A stretch of 64,000 bases of DNA, from contig CAYRXW010000003.1 in NCBI GenBank assembly GCA_964428335.1, positions 164,219 to 228,218 of the forward strand, in the 5' to 3' direction. A program made the translations under genes and the position numbers. Within the stretch, counting starts at the first letter, position 1. Each line of letters begins with the position of its first letter. Positions 1-7,783 of the stretch are shown here, piece after piece. The notes under the pieces were generated by a model. That model saw nothing but the letters and a program-made list of their open reading frames with translations, did no database searches and was not told the DNA's origin. This DNA comes from GW2011-AR15 sp964428335 (lineage in GTDB: Archaea; Nanobdellota; Nanobdellia; Woesearchaeales; GW2011-AR15).

Positions 1-27
1 TAAAGTATATATTTTTTATTAAAAGTA

Positions 28-44
28 GAAAACCTACGGTTTTC
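28..44 (-). terminator. Hairpin downstream of the first gene
   Basis: Seven-base-pair perfect stem (28-34 with 38-44) around a three-base loop. It lies 18 bases beyond the stop of the minus-strand gene at 62-1090 and, read on the minus strand, is followed by an A/T-rich run with T stretches. A transcription-end signal is the simplest reading; archaeal termination mainly needs T-runs, so the hairpin itself may not be essential. Confidence 0.4.
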
Positions 45-61
45 CACACCTTTCCCTAAAT

Positions 62-1090
62 TCAAAATAATAAGAAATTATTCCTATATTTTTCAGCGAA
101 CAAATCAATTTCTCTATTAAGGATATTCAATTGTCTATCTAAATATTTATAATTAATAATATAAATAAACCCTGGGTGAATATAGTTTAACCGAGATAAT
201 ATTGATGACAATTTTTTATTTGAATCTATCTCAAGAAGTAACTTACTTTCTTCATTATTTAGTTTCAGAGGTCCAGTCTTATTAAGTTCATCATTAAATT
301 TATTAAAATATTCAAAACCAACATTGTAAACAGCAACTGCTTCTTGATTATTACATAGTTTTAGGGTATCGTTTTCTTTTTCTATTTCTTCTAAAGTAAT
401 ATTTTCTTTTAAGGTATATAAATCAGCTGTTGTAACGATAATTGGAAGTGTCAATGTACTTAACAATGTGGAAAATTTTGGCTGTTTATATTTTAACAAA
501 TATAATACATCAAATAAACATAAATCTCTATAAAGTCGATGCGTTACAATAGATCCACAAACAGTTTGAAAGATTGCTCGAATGATAGAATTTGGATTTG
601 CACCCTTTTCAAATATCTCTATCCCTTTATTAACTTCAGGACATGATAAGATATTTTTTTGGAGCAATTTCAAATTTAAGTTATCATCCTTTTTTTTCTT
701 ATCTAAAAGTGATAAGACAGGCGATTCAAATTCTGACAAAATTAGATTTCCCCCAGAAAAATTTCTAAATCCACTAGGTTCTTCTGGAAACCTTATAAAA
801 AACCAACTATGATTTTTGGTTTTATATTTACATTCAATCACAAGTTGGATGCTCAACTCAAGTCTATCAATTAGTATTAGGTTTTTATCTGCATAGATAT
901 CTGTTGAAAATAACTTATTTTCCCGATTGTAATGGACTTCTCCTTCGTCATTAAAACCAATATTTTGAATCTTTTTAACGACAGAAGATTCAAGAGGAAT
1001 ACCAGATTTCAAAACAAACTCTTTAAAAGATGGATTTACCATAAATTTAGAATAATTCCTTAATTTATAAAATAAGGCATGGTTTGTCAT
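62..1090 (-). CDS. Unrecognised protein with a PD-(D/E)XK-nuclease-like motif
   Basis: About 342 aa from the ATG at 1090; a TTG at 1102 is possible but less likely. I do not recognise the family. Near residues 65-95 a strand-rich stretch contains TDIYAD and then VIECKYK, which resembles the D...ExK core of PD-(D/E)XK nucleases (seen; assignment inferred). The rest is helical, hydrophobic in patches and rich in Asn, Lys, Ile and Leu. No signal peptide or clear membrane segment. It stands alone, transcribed away from the radA operon, and a relatively GC-rich non-coding stretch separates the two. It could be an accessory or defence gene. Confidence 0.55.
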   Translation of the reverse strand: MTNHALFYKLRNYSKFMVNPSFKEFVLKSGIPLESSVVKKIQNIGFNDEGEVHYNRENKLFSTDIYADKNLILIDRLELSIQLVIECKYKTKNHSWFFIRFPEEPSGFRNFSGGNLILSEFESPVLSLLDKKKKDDNLNLKLLQKNILSCPEVNKGIEIFEKGANPNSIIRAIFQTVCGSIVTHRLYRDLCLFDVLYLLKYKQPKFSTLLSTLTLPIIVTTADLYTLKENITLEEIEKENDTLKLCNNQEAVAVYNVGFEYFNKFNDELNKTGPLKLNNEESKLLLEIDSNKKLSSILSRLNYIHPGFIYIINYKYLDRQLNILNREIDLFAEKYRNNFLLF

Positions 1091-1389
1091 GCTAATTAAC
1101 AACTAACGACTACGAACTTGTCTCCCACAAGACGAGATATATTAATAGATGTCGCTAACGCTCCTTAGATGTTGCCCAACGAGGTTATTCGGTGGAACAG
1201 TAGTTATCTCTAATTCACATTCTCCCACACTGGACACACTGGACATCCCTGCGTGAGATATTTAAAGGAAGTCAATTTATCATATCCTAACCTGTTTGAA
1301 AGAATAGGCCCTCCCGGTTCTGGGAACTAATAATTCCATAATATAAGGAACCGTTGAAACAAGACCCGAAAGGAATGGAGGCATTAAAA
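1091..1389. other. Intergenic region upstream of the radA operon
   Basis: About 300 bases without a convincing gene. Positions 1103-1255 are more GC-rich than normal spacers here and contain small inverted repeats and a tandem 9-mer (ACACTGGAC twice, 1227-1244). I could not fold the stretch into a known RNA (SRP, 5S and tRNA were considered). An archaeal TATA box, ATATTTAAA at 1258-1266, is probably the promoter for the genes from 1390 onward, which would leave an mRNA leader of about 100 bases. Confidence 0.4.
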
Positions 1390-1662
1390 ATGCAAACAAC
1401 AAAACAAACAAAAGAAATAAAGGCAAACACGCCTGAAAAAAAGTTTAGGGCAGGAACTATAACTGCTACAGTCTGGAAAAACCAGGCAGAAAAAAACGGA
1501 AAGGCGTTTGAATACCGCACCGTCTCATTTGAACGAAATTACACAGATGAGAAAGGTGAATGGAACACAACAAATTCTTTGAGGCTTAATGACTTACCTA
1601 AAGCATCATTGGTACTAACAAAAGCTTACGAATACCTTGCAATGAACGGAGTTGAAGAATAA
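1390..1662 (+). CDS. Small conserved protein coupled to radA
   Basis: 90 aa. A GGAGG Shine-Dalgarno at 1377-1381 lies 8 bases before the ATG at 1390, so this start is preferred over the upstream TTG (1354) or ATG (1375). The core (KKFRAGTITATVW ... ENGKAFEYRTVSFER ... NSLRLNDLPKASLVLTKAYEYL) alternates short strands and ends in a helix, like a small OB- or ssDNA-binding-type fold. I recall similar small archaeal proteins but no named function. Its TAA overlaps the radA ATG by one base (TAATG), so the two are translationally coupled. That makes a recombination or ssDNA-handling role plausible (inference). Confidence 0.75.
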   Translation: MQTTKQTKEIKANTPEKKFRAGTITATVWKNQAEKNGKAFEYRTVSFERNYTDEKGEWNTTNSLRLNDLPKASLVLTKAYEYLAMNGVEE

Positions 1663-2645
1663 TGGCTAAAGAAAAAGAAACTAAGGAAACAAAAGAAGAA
1701 AACATGGAAAATGACGCAATGACTGTCATGGATTTACCAGGAGTAGGACCTGCAACAGCAGAAAAACTTGCAATTGCAGGCTATGAGGATTTAATGGCAA
1801 TAGCTGTCGCAACACCAGGGGAGCTTATAGATGCTTCAGGTGTAACAGATGCAACAGCAAAAAAGATAATTGCCGCAGCAAGGGCTGCAATGAGGATGGG
1901 CTTTGAATCAGGGATAGATATCCTGAAAAAAAGGCAGAATGTGATGAAAATACCTCTTGGTTCGAAAGCATTAAATGAGCTTTTGGGAGGAGGATTTGAA
2001 TCAGGTGCCATAACCGAGGCATTTGGGGAATTTGGGTCAGGAAAGACCCAGATTGCGCATTCATTGGCTGTTGAGATACAGAAAATGGATCCTGATGCTT
2101 TCGCAGTATTCATCGATACTGAAAACACCTTCAGGCCAGAAAGGATTGTAGAACTTGCAAAAGGCGCTGGCCTTGACCCTGAAAAAGTTCTTGGAAATAT
2201 AAAAGTTGCAAGGGCATTTAATTCAGACCACCAGATGCTTTTGGCTGAAAAGATAAACGACCTGATAACAAAACAGGGCATAAAAGTCAAAGTTGTTGTC
2301 GTTGATTCATTGACAGCGCATTTCAGGGCAGAATTCATCGGCCGTGGAACATTGGCAGAAAGGCAGCAGAAGCTAAACAAGCACATGCACGAACTTATGA
2401 AAGTTGCAGACACACATAATATTGTTGTCTATGTGACAAACCAAGTAATGTCAAAGCCTGATGTGTTCTTTGGGGACCCAACCCAGGCAATAGGAGGCCA
2501 TGTTGTAGCGCATGCATCAACATTTAGGCTATACCTAAGGAAGAGTAAGAAGAATTCAAGGGTTGCAAAACTTATTGATTCTCCAAACCTGCCAGACGGC
2601 GAGGCTGCTTTCATTGTAGAAACGCCAGGAATAAAAGATATTTAA
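1662..2645 (+). CDS. radA: DNA repair and recombination protein RadA
   Basis: 327 aa, normal length for archaeal RadA, the Rad51/RecA-family recombinase that forms ATP-dependent filaments on ssDNA and catalyses strand exchange. A Lys/Glu-rich N-terminus is followed by a helix-hairpin-helix domain (DLPGVGPATAEKL, residues about 23-75). The ATPase core has Walker A (GEFGSGKTQ, about 124-132), Walker B (VVVVDSLTAHFR, about 210-221) and the L2-region DNA-binding loop with NQVMSKPDVFFGDPTQ followed by GGHVVAH. The start ATG overlaps the stop of the upstream small gene. Intact, with no intein. Confidence 0.97.
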   Translation: MAKEKETKETKEENMENDAMTVMDLPGVGPATAEKLAIAGYEDLMAIAVATPGELIDASGVTDATAKKIIAAARAAMRMGFESGIDILKKRQNVMKIPLGSKALNELLGGGFESGAITEAFGEFGSGKTQIAHSLAVEIQKMDPDAFAVFIDTENTFRPERIVELAKGAGLDPEKVLGNIKVARAFNSDHQMLLAEKINDLITKQGIKVKVVVVDSLTAHFRAEFIGRGTLAERQQKLNKHMHELMKVADTHNIVVYVTNQVMSKPDVFFGDPTQAIGGHVVAHASTFRLYLRKSKKNSRVAKLIDSPNLPDGEAAFIVETPGIKDI

Positions 2646-2739
2646 TTTTTTTATCTTTTTTGTCAACTTCTACCATATATTTAAATACTAAATTACTTTT
2701 TCCAAGCCTTAAATAAAATAAATATAGGTGTAAATAAAT

Positions 2740-3084
2740 ATGATGAACGGAAATAACATGGCCCCTGTATCAGAAGGGGAAGAATTGGATGTTAGGATTG
2801 AAGCCATCGGAGAAAAAGGCGATGGAATAGCCAAGAAGAACGGCTTTGTACTGGTAATCCCAGGGACACAGATAAATGACGAAGTAAGAATAAAAGTCAC
2901 AAAAGTCCTAAGGAAAGTCGGTTTTGCTGAAGTTGTTGGAAAAGCAGAGAATGCCCCAAAGGCAGATGAAGAAAAACCAGCAAAAGCTTCAAAAGCAAAA
3001 AGCAAAAGAAAAGCCCCTCAGGAAGAAGAAATGGAAGCTGAGGAATCAGAAACAGAACCAGCAGAAGATTCAGAAGACTTCTAG
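2740..3084 (+). CDS. TRAM-domain RNA-binding protein
   Basis: 114 aa. The N-terminal 65 residues form a TRAM domain (GEELDVRIEAIGEKGDGIAK ... VLVIPGTQINDEVRIKVTKVL), an OB-like RNA-binding beta-barrel found as small stand-alone proteins in archaea and thought to act as RNA chaperones. The remaining 50 residues are an unusual tail, first Lys/Ala-rich, then almost entirely Glu/Asp/Ser, probably disordered. AGGTG at 2726-2730 precedes the ATG by 9 bases. It is followed after 5 bases by thpR, suggesting an RNA-processing operon. Confidence 0.88.
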   Translation: MMNGNNMAPVSEGEELDVRIEAIGEKGDGIAKKNGFVLVIPGTQINDEVRIKVTKVLRKVGFAEVVGKAENAPKADEEKPAKASKAKSKRKAPQEEEMEAEESETEPAEDSEDF

Positions 3085-3089
3085 AGGTT

Positions 3090-3587
3090 ATGAGGCTTTT
3101 TTTAGCGGTTGATTTCCCAAGGGAAGTCAATGATTATCTTTTTTTTCTACAAACTTTCTTTAAGGATTCAGAGAACATACATTTGGTTTCTTCTTTTCAT
3201 CTTACCCTGAAATTTTTTGGAGAATATGACAAGGAAGAGATAATAAAAAAAGCTGAAAGCATAAAAGAAAAAAAATTCAGATTACATTTAACAGGGTTTG
3301 GAGTTTTCCCAAATGAGAAATTCCCAAAATTAATCTGGGTAGGCGTAAATAACGAGCCAGGCCTGAATGCCTTATCAGAGAAGATAAATTCACTGTTTCC
3401 AGATTTCAAGCCAGATTTTGATTTCCATCCACATATAACTTTGGCTAGATGCAGCACAAAAGTAACCTTGCCAGATTTAAAGATTAAACCAATGGAGTTT
3501 GAAGTATCAGGATTCAGGCTTTACCAAAGCATACTGACAAGAGAAGGGCCAATATATAAAGAAATAAGAAAAATAAATCTTACATGA
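3090..3587 (+). CDS. thpR: RNA 2',3'-cyclic phosphodiesterase (2H family)
   Basis: 165 aa, usual length for the ThpR/LigT family, which opens 2',3'-cyclic phosphates on RNA ends such as those left by archaeal tRNA splicing. Both signature tetrads are present: H37-L-T39 in SFHLTLKFFGE and H115-I-T117 in FHPHITLARC. Follows the TRAM gene after 5 bases. Its end overlaps the convergent minus-strand gene by 8 bases. The window has two intron-containing tRNA genes, so a tRNA-end processing role fits. Confidence 0.93.
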   Translation: MRLFLAVDFPREVNDYLFFLQTFFKDSENIHLVSSFHLTLKFFGEYDKEEIIKKAESIKEKKFRLHLTGFGVFPNEKFPKLIWVGVNNEPGLNALSEKINSLFPDFKPDFDFHPHITLARCSTKVTLPDLKIKPMEFEVSGFRLYQSILTREGPIYKEIRKINLT

Positions 3588-4236
3588 TTTTCAACAGTTC
3601 AAAAGCAAGCCTTGAAGATGCCCTTAATAGTTCCTGAGGATCTTTCCCTTCTACTACAATGCATCCTAGCTCATCGCTTATCCTTGTCTCGTTTGAAAGC
3701 CTTAATTCAACTACCCTTACACCTTCGCCATAATCACTGCATGTTATAACAGGAGCATCTGTCTTATTGCTTGGAATTGTAACAGCTGCTTTCACATCCA
3801 TTTCATAGACCTGGCCAAGTATCTTTGCAACTTCAACACCAGAAAGAACAACACTTGCCGGATAGGTCGGATCCATTGTTATGTAAATCTTCCTTCCTCC
3901 GATTATGAGTATTTTTGGAGAAGTAGCTTCACCAAGTGAATTTGTGATTGTAGGGACATCCTCAACCTGACTTGGATTATAATGGAAATAAAGATTGTAT
4001 TGCCTTTCCCACCCTTTTATCTTATCTTTTATTGAAAGCTCAGTATACCACAGTTCCCCTCGCTTTGCAAAAGTATATCCCTTATACATGACATTCTCTT
4101 CCTGTACAGGCTCTACTTTATTATTTTTCAGAACTATCAAAATACCTGCAAAAATGACAAATATCGCAAGCAGACTGATAATGAGTATCTTGTCATTTGA
4201 TGATGATTTTTCTGTTTTTTTCTTTTCTTTGCTCAT
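3580..4236 (-). CDS. Membrane-anchored protein, paralogue of its upstream neighbour
   Basis: 218 aa. A Lys-rich cytoplasmic start (about 16 residues) is followed by one transmembrane segment (ILIISLLAIFVIFAGILIVL) and a soluble, presumably extracytoplasmic domain. No family is recognised. The C-terminal part (APVITCSDYGEG ... CIVVEGKDPQELLRASSRLAFELL) matches the layout of the neighbouring protein at 4233-4847, including a TC...C pair, so the two look like diverged duplicates. ATGA overlap with that gene implies translational coupling and perhaps a heteromeric membrane complex. Confidence 0.8.
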   Translation of the reverse strand: MSKEKKKTEKSSSNDKILIISLLAIFVIFAGILIVLKNNKVEPVQEENVMYKGYTFAKRGELWYTELSIKDKIKGWERQYNLYFHYNPSQVEDVPTITNSLGEATSPKILIIGGRKIYITMDPTYPASVVLSGVEVAKILGQVYEMDVKAAVTIPSNKTDAPVITCSDYGEGVRVVELRLSNETRISDELGCIVVEGKDPQELLRASSRLAFELLKIM

Positions 4237-4847
4237 ATCTCAACACCATTTAAAACATAAACCAATGAATCCCTGACCTGAAGGGCAGACTGGCTGTTAA
4301 GCTCAATATTAATGCATGAATTCAAGTTCTCAACTTTTGTGACATTTGAAGATTTGACAATTATGACTGGCGCAATAACAGTTGAATTTTGGCATGTTAC
4401 CTTCGGCAGATTATACAATGTTGAATTGTCAACCAATGAATCAAAGAAAAATTTCCCTGTGGGAAGATTGTTCCTTAAATCAAATCTTAGATAATCCATC
4501 AACTGAACGCTTTCATCATTAGGGTCAAATGCAAAATAGAAATAGTTCGCATTTTTTATGATGCTTTTTGTGTTATCGTCAAAAGTCAATGCCAGACTTT
4601 CAGGAAGAAAAAATGTTGTGAATTTTTCATCCTTATAGCTGACTTCATAAAACCTATTTCCTAATTCATCACTTTTTGACATGAACTTATACTTATTCTC
4701 CCCGTATGTCCTTGTCAAAGTCTCCTCGCCATTTGAATAATAAATGACAACGCTTCCAACAGTTGAAAGCACGAAAACAACAAGCATGAACATGACAAGC
4801 ACTTTATTTTTCCTATCTTTCTTTTTCATTTTCCTAAAAAAAGGCAT
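4233..4847 (-). CDS. Membrane-anchored protein, paralogue of its downstream neighbour
   Basis: About 204 aa from the ATG at 4847; longer in-frame starts would run into AMMECR1 and an AGGAAG lies about 13 bases upstream of this ATG. A basic start (MPFFRKMKKKDRKNK) precedes a single membrane helix (VLVMFMLVVFVLSTVGSVVIYY) and an outer domain of about 160 residues. The C-terminal stretch (KVTCQNSTVIAPVIIVKSS ... NSCINIELNSQSALQVRDSL) mirrors the partner gene. Function unknown; gene order AMMECR1, this gene, paralogue suggests one transcript. Confidence 0.75.
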   Translation of the reverse strand: MPFFRKMKKKDRKNKVLVMFMLVVFVLSTVGSVVIYYSNGEETLTRTYGENKYKFMSKSDELGNRFYEVSYKDEKFTTFFLPESLALTFDDNTKSIIKNANYFYFAFDPNDESVQLMDYLRFDLRNNLPTGKFFFDSLVDNSTLYNLPKVTCQNSTVIAPVIIVKSSNVTKVENLNSCINIELNSQSALQVRDSLVYVLNGVEI

Positions 4848-4878
4848 TTTGTTTAAAAATCTTCCTAAATAAGCAGGA

Positions 4879-5460
4879 TTAATTAGCAAGTTTTGCAACA
4901 TTTCCCCCAGGCTCTTCTTCATGAAATATCTCGGCTGAAAATGTATAGATCTCAGCGTTTTCAGTCCAGTCTTCAAAATCAAGACCTGCTTTTTCGCATA
5001 CCATCCCAAGAGCTTCCAACGGAGTGCATTCCTGCTCAGAAAAAACCTGCGGAAGCAGTAGCCCTGATTTCCATTCTTTTTTTATTATCAGCCCATGCTT
5101 TCCAATCTCTATCTTATCAAGATATTCACTTGAATCCTTAACTTCTAGGAGCTCAGGGACTGAAAGAACAGAGATTTCTATTGTGATATCATCCATGTCT
5201 TCTTTAGATACAGGATGGAACCTTGGGTCCTTAAATGCAGCAGCCCTTGCTGCTTCAATAATTGCCCTTTGTAATGGATATATTGGTGTAGGAAAGCCAA
5301 TACACCCTCTCAACTTATCATATAACTTTAGCGTTACAAAAACACCCTGCTTTCCGCTGAATTTCTCGCTATCTGCAAGGCTTAACTTTTTTGAGGTAAA
5401 GATACTATTTATTGAATTCCTTGCAAGATCAATGAGAATTTTCCCGTCTTCTATTTCCAT
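4879..5460 (-). CDS. AMMECR1-domain protein
   Basis: 193 aa, normal for the archaeal AMMECR1 family, a conserved cytosolic fold of unproven biochemical role. The hallmark LRGCIG occurs at residues 50-55, followed by the conserved AARAAAFKDPRFHPVS block and a ITIEISVLSVPELL strand. The segment KSGLLLPQV ... CTPLEALGMVC is also typical. It heads a minus-strand cluster with the two paralogous membrane proteins. Confidence 0.93.
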   Translation of the reverse strand: MEIEDGKILIDLARNSINSIFTSKKLSLADSEKFSGKQGVFVTLKLYDKLRGCIGFPTPIYPLQRAIIEAARAAAFKDPRFHPVSKEDMDDITIEISVLSVPELLEVKDSSEYLDKIEIGKHGLIIKKEWKSGLLLPQVFSEQECTPLEALGMVCEKAGLDFEDWTENAEIYTFSAEIFHEEEPGGNVAKLAN

Positions 5461-5500
5461 AGTTTAATCATAATCAAAAACAGGTTTATAAATTTATACG

Positions 5501-5968
5501 CTAATATCTTTTCCTATCCGGCCTCTTTTTAACAGCGGTATTTTTATACCATTCTTCAATCAGATTCATCTGCGAATCATCAATTGGCAGCATGAAAAGA
5601 TAAGGCGTCCTTCCACCATACTTCGGCTGGTTTTCTGCCCTTTTCACAAGCTTTGTTTTCCTCTCAAGATATTGTCTAGCATTCTGGATTTCCTGATGTG
5701 TTGGCAGGTTTTCATATCCCAGTTTGCGTTGTTCAAGGGAATCTATTATCTCATATAATGGCTGAAAAGTGAATAACCCCTCTTTTGCAAGCTCAAACCT
5801 ATCACCTTTTCTCTTTCTTTCATGGTAAATAACAGAAATGTATTCCTTGAGGAAATACCTGGTAAGCTCAACATCCGGAAGCTTTTCTTTTAAAGAACCA
5901 AGGTGTTTAGTAATCTTTTTTTTAACAATTTCGGTTTCATCTCTTATTTTCTCTTCTAGACTAACCAC
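5501..5968 (-). CDS. Conserved helical protein of unknown function
   Basis: 155 aa, no signal peptide or membrane segment. The first 60 residues are charged helices (KIRDETEIVKKKITKHLGSL, LTRYFLKEYISVIYHERKRKGDRF). The C-terminal part is basic (NQPKYGGRTPYLFMLPIDD and a KKRPDRKRY end), suggesting nucleic-acid contact. I do not recognise the family. It lies between AMMECR1 and rpoL, all on the minus strand, with a TATA-like AATATTTAAATTAAA just downstream of rpoL. Confidence 0.75.
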   Translation of the reverse strand: MVSLEEKIRDETEIVKKKITKHLGSLKEKLPDVELTRYFLKEYISVIYHERKRKGDRFELAKEGLFTFQPLYEIIDSLEQRKLGYENLPTHQEIQNARQYLERKTKLVKRAENQPKYGGRTPYLFMLPIDDSQMNLIEEWYKNTAVKKRPDRKRY

Positions 5969-6013
5969 TAAACAAGGGAAAATAAGGAAATATTTAAATT
6001 AAATTTAAAAGAA

Positions 6014-6271
6014 TCACTTAAAGGATTTCAGGACTTCATTGTTCCTTTTCTTAAGCCTTGAAATGGCGTCCTTTACAGAAGCTTTTGGGTCTTCAGCTTC
6101 AACAATGAACTTTGGAACCCCAATCATAGGGTGGCTGATGTTATATGCTGCAACTGTTACAGACTTATCATTCCATAATTCTTCCCTAAGCGCATTGCAT
6201 AGGGTATGGTCTTCCCCTTTAATCTCAAAAACCAGCCTTTTCTTCTTATCCTCTAAAATTGTGACTTCCAT
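6014..6271 (-). CDS. rpoL: RNA polymerase subunit Rpo11 (L)
   Basis: 85 aa from the ATG at 6271; an in-frame extension to 6349 is not homologous and is rejected. Rpo11 pairs with Rpo3 to form the alpha-like assembly platform of archaeal RNA polymerase. The diagnostic DHTLCNALREEL is present, followed by AAYNISHPMIGVPKFIVE and a C-terminal helix (VKDAISRLKKRNNEVLKSF). Its partners rpoD (57967) and rpoN (11074) are both in this window. Confidence 0.95.
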   Translation of the reverse strand: MEVTILEDKKKRLVFEIKGEDHTLCNALREELWNDKSVTVAAYNISHPMIGVPKFIVEAEDPKASVKDAISRLKKRNNEVLKSFK

Positions 6272-6359
6272 AAAAACAAGAAAATAAGGGTGCTTTAAAA
6301 AGGTTTTCATGGCCTTAAAAAAAATAAGGTATATAAAGGAGTAATTCATTTTTCTGGAA

Positions 6360-7610
6360 ATGAAATTTTACCCAATTTCAGCTTTCATGCTTTTTTTCAT
6401 GCTATCTTCAGCTTTTTCATTCGAGATAACAGAGATAATGCATACTCCAAGCGATGGCAACGAATGGATTGAGTTTTACACAGGAAGCGAGATAAATTTT
6501 TCGGGATATGAGTTAATTGACAATCTGCATACTGATCAATTGGTATGCTGCGGGTTAAGCTGTAATTATATTGTTCCTTCAGGTTCTTTTTTCCTTGTTC
6601 TTGACCAGGATTCAACATTAAATTATTCAGGAATAAGATTCTGTGTTGATGATTTTACAATCGGAAATACGCTTGGAAATACCAATGATAAAATCGTAAT
6701 TACAAAAAATTTAGTAACTTACGTAAACACATCATATCAAAAAGCAGTAACTTCAGGAAACTCAATAACCTTTATCAATAATTCATGGGTTGAAACTGAA
6801 CCAACTATTGGATATGGTGTCATTGTTATAGATAATGAAACTGAAATCAATGACACTATAAATGAGACATATGTCAATGAGACAGAGACAAATGAAACAG
6901 CTAATGAAACAGCTAATGAAACAGGTAACGAAACCTGCAGCGTATGCACAAATACAACTATAACAGTCTATATCAATAATTCATGCAACTATGAGAACTT
7001 TACTTTAATGATAAATGAGCTAAGTTTACTTCTTAATGAATCAAGGGAAACAATAAACGAGCTGGAAAATGAATCAGATTCAAAAGATGAAACAATCTTT
7101 ATGCTGGAATCAAAGATAATCAACCTGACCAATAAACTGGAGCAGTTTAATGGATGCAATTTCAACAATCCAGTGTGCGGCGATAATTATGTATGCATGA
7201 ATAACCAATGTGTTTTGAAAGAAGGGTGCAGCTTTAGCAATCCAAGTTGCGATGAAGGATATATATGCAAGGAAAACATATGCGTGGCAAAAAAACAGGT
7301 GATTTTCAGGACAAACATCAATGACGGCAATTATTACTCAAAAGAAGGAGAGATTGCAATAGATGGGAACAATGACGAAACTTTGGACTGTTATAAATCT
7401 GAATCATTCAGCATGTTTTACTTTGCCCAGTTCACAAAGAAGCTTGGGAAGACAATGGAGCTTTACCCGGTAGAAAAGCTGCCACTTAATAGGATAATAG
7501 TAAGGGATAAAAAAAGAAATCCAATCTACAGGCTTTCAGACAGCTGCAGCCTGCCTTTGGCAGCAGATGAGCATCAGGGTTACATCGGAATGGAAGTCTA
7601 TAAGCAATAG
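6360..7610 (+). CDS. Secreted lamin-tail-domain-like surface protein
   Basis: 416 aa. Signal peptide MKFYPISAFMLFFMLSSAFS, then a lamin-tail-type beta domain (EITEIMHTPSDGNEWIEFYT, residues about 20-140). Next comes a low-complexity Asn-Glu-Thr linker (repeated NET units, potential N-glycosylation sites), a coiled coil (about 210-260) and two Cys repeats (CNFNNPVCGDNYVCMNNQC and CSFSNPSCDEGYICKENIC). A beta-rich C-terminal domain of about 90 residues has no membrane anchor. A TATA box around 6330-6338 sits about 26 bases before the ATG, so the mRNA is probably leaderless. Likely exported and envelope-associated. Confidence 0.82.
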   Translation: MKFYPISAFMLFFMLSSAFSFEITEIMHTPSDGNEWIEFYTGSEINFSGYELIDNLHTDQLVCCGLSCNYIVPSGSFFLVLDQDSTLNYSGIRFCVDDFTIGNTLGNTNDKIVITKNLVTYVNTSYQKAVTSGNSITFINNSWVETEPTIGYGVIVIDNETEINDTINETYVNETETNETANETANETGNETCSVCTNTTITVYINNSCNYENFTLMINELSLLLNESRETINELENESDSKDETIFMLESKIINLTNKLEQFNGCNFNNPVCGDNYVCMNNQCVLKEGCSFSNPSCDEGYICKENICVAKKQVIFRTNINDGNYYSKEGEIAIDGNNDETLDCYKSESFSMFYFAQFTKKLGKTMELYPVEKLPLNRIIVRDKKRNPIYRLSDSCSLPLAADEHQGYIGMEVYKQ

Positions 7611-7678
7611 AGAACTTTGAAAAACCCAATTATATCATACTTTAATTCTGATCCAGATGAGATTCAAAGTTCTTCTTT

Positions 7679-7717
7679 GAGAGGTTTGCAGGTTTTTCAA
7701 AACCTCTCAATAGTTTT
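7679..7717 (+). terminator. Hairpin plus T-run between the lamin-tail gene and leuS
   Basis: A perfect 9-bp stem (7679-7687 with 7700-7708) followed by TAGTTTTT. It comes after a second, longer inverted repeat (7611-7621 with 7663-7673, 11 bp). Position and T-run fit termination of the lamin-tail gene just ahead of the leuS promoter. Confidence 0.5.
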
Positions 7718-7726
7718 TCAGCAAAA

Positions 7727-7740
7727 CTTTAAATATTTAA
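7727..7740 (+). promoter_or_regulatory. TATA box for the leuS leader transcript
   Basis: CTTTAAATATTTAA centred near 7734. At the usual archaeal spacing of about 26 bases, transcription would begin at about 7760, exactly at the ATG of the leader peptide. A second weaker A/T box (TTCTAAATAAG, 7749-7759) could start transcripts near 7780, after the leader peptide. Confidence 0.55.
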
Positions 7741-7759
7741 TACTTTATTCTAAATAAGA

Positions 7760-7783
7760 ATGAGAAACCTGCTCCTCCTATAA
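7760..7783 (+). CDS. Candidate Leu-rich leader peptide (MRNLLLL)
   Basis: Seven-codon frame ATG AGA AAC CTG CTC CTC CTA TAA. Four consecutive leucine codons, two of them the CTC codon that is uncommon in this AT-rich genome, end 48 bases before the start of leucyl-tRNA synthetase. The ATG coincides with the predicted transcription start (leaderless). GAGAAAC (7762-7768), inside the peptide codons, can pair with either GTTTC (7792-7796) or TTCTC (801-805 of the same kilobase, 7801-7805), giving mutually exclusive stems. This is the layout of a ribosome-stalling leader that senses charged tRNA-Leu (inferred). Not proven to be translated. Confidence 0.55.
   Translation: MRNLLLL

Noticed and set aside
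1103..1255. Possible SRP RNA or other stable RNA in the GC-rich spacer
   Set aside because: No conserved SRP helix 8 bases, no tRNA arms and only short stems; too short for archaeal SRP RNA.
1781..2413. 210-aa open frame antisense to radA
   Set aside because: Mirror of a strongly coding sequence; Ser/Ala/Phe-rich product without family features and no promoter.
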